In this document: in pieces, positions 38,926-42,585 of the stretch | Numbering within the stretch: the first letter of the stretch is position 1 | Layout: every line of letters starts with the position of its first letter | Assembly (NCBI GenBank): GCA_002435825.1 | Contig: DIVL01000044.1 | Location: 1 to 42,585, forward strand | From: Anaerolineaceae bacterium UBA6133 | Lineage (GTDB): Bacteria; Chloroflexota; Anaerolineae; Anaerolineales; Anaerolineaceae | Direction of reading: 5' to 3' | DNA length: 42,585 nucleotides | Made by a program: the position numbers and the translations under genes | The notes under the pieces: generated by a model | What the model was told of the DNA's origin: nothing | The model's input: only the letters and a program-made list of their open reading frames with translations | Database searches by the model: none

Positions 38926-40089
38926 ATGGAATCTAGCAAAGAACTCATTTCAACCAAAAGGCGCAGCGCTTTTAAACAGCAAGAGTTGAAGGACCAAATT
39001 ACCGGTCTCCTCTTCACCTTTCCCGCTCTACTAATTATTTTTATTTTTGGAATTTTTCCTATCGGTTACTCGATCTATATGAGCCTGTTCAACTGGCAGG
39101 TTACCAAAGGGCCGTATATTGGTGGTCAGAACTATTTGTTGATATTTGGCTCATGGTCGAATTTGCTGGTTCTTGTCGCGGGACTTGGATTGTTTGCTCT
39201 TGGTTTCTTTGTGTGGAGAAAAGCTTTCCAAACCTTGAATAACGGTCAACGACTTGCTCATCTTGCCGGGGCTTTGGTGCTAATTTTGGGTGGGGTCATC
39301 TTTGTAACCGGTTGGGGACTGATGTATGAAACGGGAAACAAAGATTTTCTGAACTCCTTGATCGTGACCCTCTACTATGCTTTAGGAACTGTTCCAGCTG
39401 AAATCATCATCGGTTTGGTGCTGGCATATATACTTTACCAGGACATCATCGGCAAAGAAGTTTTTCGCATCATTTACTTCCTCCCTTATATCACGCCATC
39501 GATCAGTACAGCGGTTGTTTTTCAGATAATTTTTTCCAGCAGGGAAACGTCTTTAGCAAACCAATTTATAGGTTTTTTTGGAGTGGACCCGCTTAGATGG
39601 CGATTTGAACCCAAGCCAGTTTTGAACTTGCTTGGGCTTAATGTTTCAGGTTTGGCGGGAGGTCCCAGCCTGGCACTGGTTACGATCATTTTCTTTGGTA
39701 TCTGGTCTTTCGTGGGATACAACACGGTGATATTCCTGTCGGGGCTTGGTAACATCCCCAAAGAAATCTATGAAGCTGCCGAAATGGATGGCGGGAGCAA
39801 ATGGGACCGCTTCTTGCACATCACCATTCCAATGATCTCTCCGGTCACTTTTTACCTGAGTTTGATAGGATTTATTGGCACCTTCAAGGCCTTCAATCAC
39901 ATTTACGTGATGCGTACTCCGAGCGCTCAAAATTCGGTAGTTACAACCAGCTTGTTGGTGTTTGATCGTTTTTATAAAGCAAACCAGTATGGAGTAGCCA
40001 CAGCTCAGGCAATTGTTTTGTTTATTATCATCCTGGGTTTGACGCTGGTACAAAACAAGTTAATGGGAGAACGGGTCTTCTATGGATAA
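38926..40089 (+). CDS. Carbohydrate ABC transporter permease (MalF/UgpA type) with extra TM insert
   Basis: A 387-residue inner-membrane permease. ATG at 38926 has GAGG 6 bases upstream; a GTG just before it is also in frame. The first helix (LLFTFPALLIIFIFGIFPIGYSIYMSLFNW) and the coupling motif EAAEMDGGSKWDRFLHITIPMISP (the EAA loop that contacts the ATPase) are typical. Sugar permeases of this group are usually about 300 residues; the difference is an insert at about 70-130 with two additional hydrophobic helices (LLVLVAGLGLFALGFFVW and LAGALVLILGGVIFVTGW), as in MalF-like proteins. It overlaps the partner permease gene by 8 bases. No ATPase gene is present; such systems often share one encoded elsewhere. 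Confidence 0.93.
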   Translation: MESSKELISTKRRSAFKQQELKDQITGLLFTFPALLIIFIFGIFPIGYSIYMSLFNWQVTKGPYIGGQNYLLIFGSWSNLLVLVAGLGLFALGFFVWRKAFQTLNNGQRLAHLAGALVLILGGVIFVTGWGLMYETGNKDFLNSLIVTLYYALGTVPAEIIIGLVLAYILYQDIIGKEVFRIIYFLPYITPSISTAVVFQIIFSSRETSLANQFIGFFGVDPLRWRFEPKPVLNLLGLNVSGLAGGPSLALVTIIFFGIWSFVGYNTVIFLSGLGNIPKEIYEAAEMDGGSKWDRFLHITIPMISPVTFYLSLIGFIGTFKAFNHIYVMRTPSAQNSVVTTSLLVFDRFYKANQYGVATAQAIVLFIIILGLTLVQNKLMGERVFYG

Positions 40090-40972
40090 TTCAGTGGCAA
40101 TTCCCAACACCAAAAAGATAAAGAAAGAAACTCCTGCCGGCAAGATTCTGGGTAAAGCCTTTCTTTACCTGATACTGATAGCTGGCGCATTAATTTTTAT
40201 CTTTCCGTTCTTCTGGATGATTTCGAATTCACTGATGACCTTGGGCGAAACCATTACCCGCAAAGTATGGCCTGCAGTTCCTCAATGGATAAATTTCGTC
40301 CAAGCCTGGGAACAAGCTAGTTTTTCAAAATACTTTGCAAACAGCGTGCTGATAACTCTTGGAACTTTAACCGGACTCCTTTTTACCTCAATTCTGGCTG
40401 GTTATGCTTTTGGAAGGATAGATTTTAAGGGCAAAAACATCCTTTTTTCTATGTTTTTGGCCACTATGATGATCCCTGAATCAGTCACGCTGATCCCGAA
40501 CTACCTTCTCATACGCGGCACCATTATCCCCCTGCCGGGTGGCACCTGGATTAACACGTACTGGGCACTTACGGTCCCGTTCATGGCGAACGCTTTCAGC
40601 ATATTTTTGCTGCGCCAATTTTTCGCCCAAATCCCGAAAGAACTATGGGATGCCGCCCGGATTGATGGCTGTGATCATTTGCGTTTTCTTGTCCAGGTTG
40701 TGATGCCGATTAGCAAGGCACCAATTATGACAGTGCTCTTGTTCGGTTTTACTGGCGCTTGGAACGCGTTCCAGTGGCCTTTGCTTGTCACGACCAGGAA
40801 TACCTGGCGGCCACTTATGGTGGGCCTTTACGGGTTCATCCAGGAAGCTGGACCCCAAACGAATTTGTTGATGGCTGGCGCGGTAATCACGATTATTCCG
40901 ATATTGATTGTTTATTTCCTGACCCAGAAGCAATTCACACAAGGAATTGCCACCACCGGTTTAAAGGGTTAA
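40082..40972 (+). CDS. Carbohydrate ABC transporter permease (MalG type)
   Basis: A 296-residue permease with six predicted helices. It starts LILIAGALIFIFPFFWMISNSLMT and carries the EAA loop as ELWDAARIDGCDHLRFLVQVVMPISK. It forms the membrane channel with the preceding permease, whose end it overlaps by 8 bases. The last helix (AGAVITIIPILIVYFLTQKQFTQGIATTGLKG) ends in the family's usual Q-x-x-F-x-x-G-x-x-x-G-x-x-K-G. The binding-protein gene follows after 72 bases. Confidence 0.95.
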   Translation: MDNSVAIPNTKKIKKETPAGKILGKAFLYLILIAGALIFIFPFFWMISNSLMTLGETITRKVWPAVPQWINFVQAWEQASFSKYFANSVLITLGTLTGLLFTSILAGYAFGRIDFKGKNILFSMFLATMMIPESVTLIPNYLLIRGTIIPLPGGTWINTYWALTVPFMANAFSIFLLRQFFAQIPKELWDAARIDGCDHLRFLVQVVMPISKAPIMTVLLFGFTGAWNAFQWPLLVTTRNTWRPLMVGLYGFIQEAGPQTNLLMAGAVITIIPILIVYFLTQKQFTQGIATTGLKG

Positions 40973-41044
40973 AATACATTTGGATATTACGGGAATTAAC
41001 CCGATATCAACTACACTATCTGTTCAAAATGGAGGTTTTGACAA

Positions 41045-42493
41045 ATGAGAAGTAAATTGTTAAGTTTATTTGCAATCGTGATGATTGCAGCCCTGGTGCT
41101 TGGTGCTTGCGCTCAGCCCACAGAAGCACCGGTAGTCGAAGAGACTGCTGCTCCAGTAGTTGAAGAAACTGAAGCTCCAGTAGTCGAGGAACCCGTTGTT
41201 GAGGAGCCTGTAATTGAAGATCCATGGGCGGGGGTCGAACCAGCCAAGGAAATCGTTTGGTGGCATCAGCACACTGGCTCTGCACGTGAAGAGGCCATCG
41301 CCAAGATCATTTCTGACTTCAACTCCACTAACGAGTACGGCATTACGGTCACCGCTGAGTACGCAGGCGGTTATGGCGACATCTTCAACAAAATGCTGCC
41401 TATCCTGAACACCCCTGACGTCCCCGATGTAGTTGTTGGCTATCAGAATCAGGTTGCGACTTACCAACTGGCAAATGCCATGTTTGATATGAACGAACTG
41501 ATCAATCATCCTGAGTACGGTTTGACACAGGAAGAACAAGATGATTTCTTCCCCGGCTTCTTCGCCCAGGATGTGCTCTCTTTGTTCGACAATCAGCGCC
41601 TCGGCCTTGCCCCCAACCGCTCCATGGAAGTTTTGTATTACAACATGGATTGGCTGACAGAACTTGGTTACGATGCCCCACCGACCACCCCCGAAGAATT
41701 TAGGGAAATGGCCTGTGCAGCTGCCGCGACACCCTTCAGTGGTGCCACCGAAGGCGCAGCTTCGCCCATTGGTTACGAGCTGAGCATCGATACTTCCCGC
41801 TTCGCCAGTTGGACCTTCGCGTTTGGCGGCGATATGTTCGATTATGAAGCCAACCAGTTCACTCTGAACAGCGACGCCGCTGTGGAAGCCTGGACCTTCT
41901 TGCAAGGTCTTTTCGCTGATGGCTGCGCTCGCCTTGTCACCGAAAACTACGGTGATCAGACCGATTTTGGTAATGGCACTTTGCTCTTCACCGTTGGTTC
42001 TTCCTCCGGTCTGCCTTACTACGGCGACGCTGTTGAAGCCGACGGCACTCCTTTTGAGTGGTCCGTTGCTGCCATTCCCCATACAACCCCAGACCCAGTG
42101 ATGAACATATACGGTGCGTCTGTCTCAATCCCCAAGTCAACCCCCGAACGTGAATTAGCTGCCTGGATGTTCGTCAAATACTACACCAGCGCCGAAGTGA
42201 ACGCCGCTTGGGCCAAGGCCTCTGGTTACTTCCCAGTGAAAGCAAGCGTTGCAGATGAAGTTACTGCAGAATTTGCTGGTAACAAGGATGCATATGGGAC
42301 TGCTATTGCCTTACTTCCGTACGGCGTTTTCGAACCCCCAGTCCCTGGATACGATTTCGTTCGCGATAATGTCATCGAAGTAGTTATGACCAGCATCGTT
42401 GATGACGTCACCACGGATGTCAAGGCTCTGCTTGACGAGGCAAACGTCGCCGCGAATGACATTCTTGCTGAGCAATTGTCTCAAATCAACTAA
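41045..42493 (+). CDS. Extracellular sugar-binding lipoprotein of the ABC transporter
   Basis: A 482-residue solute-binding protein (cluster 1, sugar type). The signal peptide ends in the lipobox LGAC (C22). Residues 25-60 are a repetitive acidic linker built from APVVEE and VVEEP units that tethers the binding domain to the membrane. The mature fold starts at EIVWWHQHTGSAREEAIAKI and includes PDVVVGYQNQ, RSMEVLYYNMDWL, FTLNSDAAVEAWTFLQGL and a C-terminal lobe ending LLDEANVAANDILAEQLSQ. GGAGG lies 8 bases before ATG 41045. The ligand is probably an oligosaccharide or glycerol phosphate; it cannot be told from the sequence. A strong terminator follows. Confidence 0.93.
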   Translation: MRSKLLSLFAIVMIAALVLGACAQPTEAPVVEETAAPVVEETEAPVVEEPVVEEPVIEDPWAGVEPAKEIVWWHQHTGSAREEAIAKIISDFNSTNEYGITVTAEYAGGYGDIFNKMLPILNTPDVPDVVVGYQNQVATYQLANAMFDMNELINHPEYGLTQEEQDDFFPGFFAQDVLSLFDNQRLGLAPNRSMEVLYYNMDWLTELGYDAPPTTPEEFREMACAAAATPFSGATEGAASPIGYELSIDTSRFASWTFAFGGDMFDYEANQFTLNSDAAVEAWTFLQGLFADGCARLVTENYGDQTDFGNGTLLFTVGSSSGLPYYGDAVEADGTPFEWSVAAIPHTTPDPVMNIYGASVSIPKSTPERELAAWMFVKYYTSAEVNAAWAKASGYFPVKASVADEVTAEFAGNKDAYGTAIALLPYGVFEPPVPGYDFVRDNVIEVVMTSIVDDVTTDVKALLDEANVAANDILAEQLSQIN

Positions 42494-42511
42494 GTTTAGG
42501 TAAGCTTGAAC

Positions 42512-42544
42512 AACCCCCCTCAGATTTTCCTGAGGGGGGTTTTG
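42512..42544 (+). terminator. Rho-independent terminator after the sugar transporter operon
   Basis: AACCCCCCTCAG (42512-42523), loop ATTTTC, CTGAGGGGGGTT (42530-42541), then TTT. Twelve perfect pairs. Confidence 0.95.
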
Positions 42545-42547
42545 TGC

Positions 42548-42553
42548 TATAAT
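42548..42553 (+). promoter_or_regulatory. -10 box of the putative tmRNA gene
   Basis: A perfect TATAAT ends nine bases before the GGGG start of the putative tmRNA. No clear -35 is seen because the terminator stem occupies that place. Confidence 0.55.
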
Positions 42554-42562
42554 TCAGCTACC

Positions 42563-42585
42563 GGGGATGCCAGGTCTCGACGGGA
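42563..42585 (+). ncRNA. ssrA: 5' end of transfer-messenger RNA (partial, runs off window)
   Basis: The last 23 bases, beginning GGGGATGCCAGG and ending TCTCGACGGGA, match the conserved 5' end of bacterial tmRNA (GGGG, a variable stretch, then TTCGACGGG-like). tmRNA rescues stalled ribosomes and tags the unfinished protein. The tag frame and the 3' tRNA-like half lie outside. A TATAAT sits just upstream. Confidence 0.7.

Noticed and set aside
41066..42082. 338-codon open frame on the minus strand
   Set aside because: Antisense to the sugar-binding protein gene, with no recognisable motifs.
1..42585. CRISPR array, transposase or phage genes
   Set aside because: No regularly spaced repeats, and no transposase, integrase or phage structural gene was recognised on either strand.

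Overview
The window looks like a chromosomal segment of a Chloroflexota bacterium, most likely class Anaerolineae. This rests on protein style and gene content: a fused NfnA-NfnB oxidoreductase, lipoprotein sugar-binding protein with an acidic Val-Glu linker, an MrfA helicase/MrfB nuclease pair, MalT-like LuxR regulators, Rex, and GTAGGGG-type intergenic palindromes. It is an inference; no rRNA gene is present to settle it.

Layout. 1-1083: AT-rich 3' part of a CASTOR/POLLUX-like channel protein. 1450-3708: tRNA-Pro(CGG), ettA and, facing it, a cold-shock protein gene with a textbook promoter. 3.9-11.2 kb: a visibly AT-richer accessory block on the minus strand (serine hydrolase, LuxR/MalT-type regulator, CrtO-like acyltransferase, radical SAM protein), bracketed by two perfect 17-bp direct repeats. 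11.3-16.2 kb: minus-strand operon of a TPR protein, fused NfnAB, a GH4 glycosidase and a DUF1232 protein. 16.3-17.0 kb: a phosphodiesterase and tRNA-Pro(GGG). 17.05-17.57 kb: gene-free, with palindromic repeats.

17.6-24.4 kb is the most interesting part: a tight minus-strand gene run of a zinc-ribbon membrane protein, a DUF2207-type membrane protein whose C-terminus is an alternating Cys-Ala tail, a radical SAM/SPASM protein with a PqqD-like N-terminal domain, a paralogue of that enzyme that has lost every [4Fe-4S] cysteine, a class I methyltransferase and an exported M28 peptidase. Its architecture is that of a peptide-modification (RiPP-like) locus in which the modified segment would be the tail of a membrane protein. 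I do not recognise a described system with this make-up. rex is divergent from it.

25.2-28.9 kb: housekeeping operon yebC-ruvC-trmH-like-ruvA followed by mreB. 29.1-35.7 kb: operon of a SpoIIE-type phosphatase, a threonine-dehydrogenase-like epimerase, an FmdB zinc ribbon, a ketosphinganine-reductase-like SDR, MrfA (with an HNH module inserted) and MrfB. 35.8-38.8 kb: two lipoproteins, one an ExeM-like nuclease. 38.9-42.5 kb: two sugar ABC permeases and their binding protein, then a strong terminator. The last ~23 bases look like the 5' end of tmRNA (ssrA).
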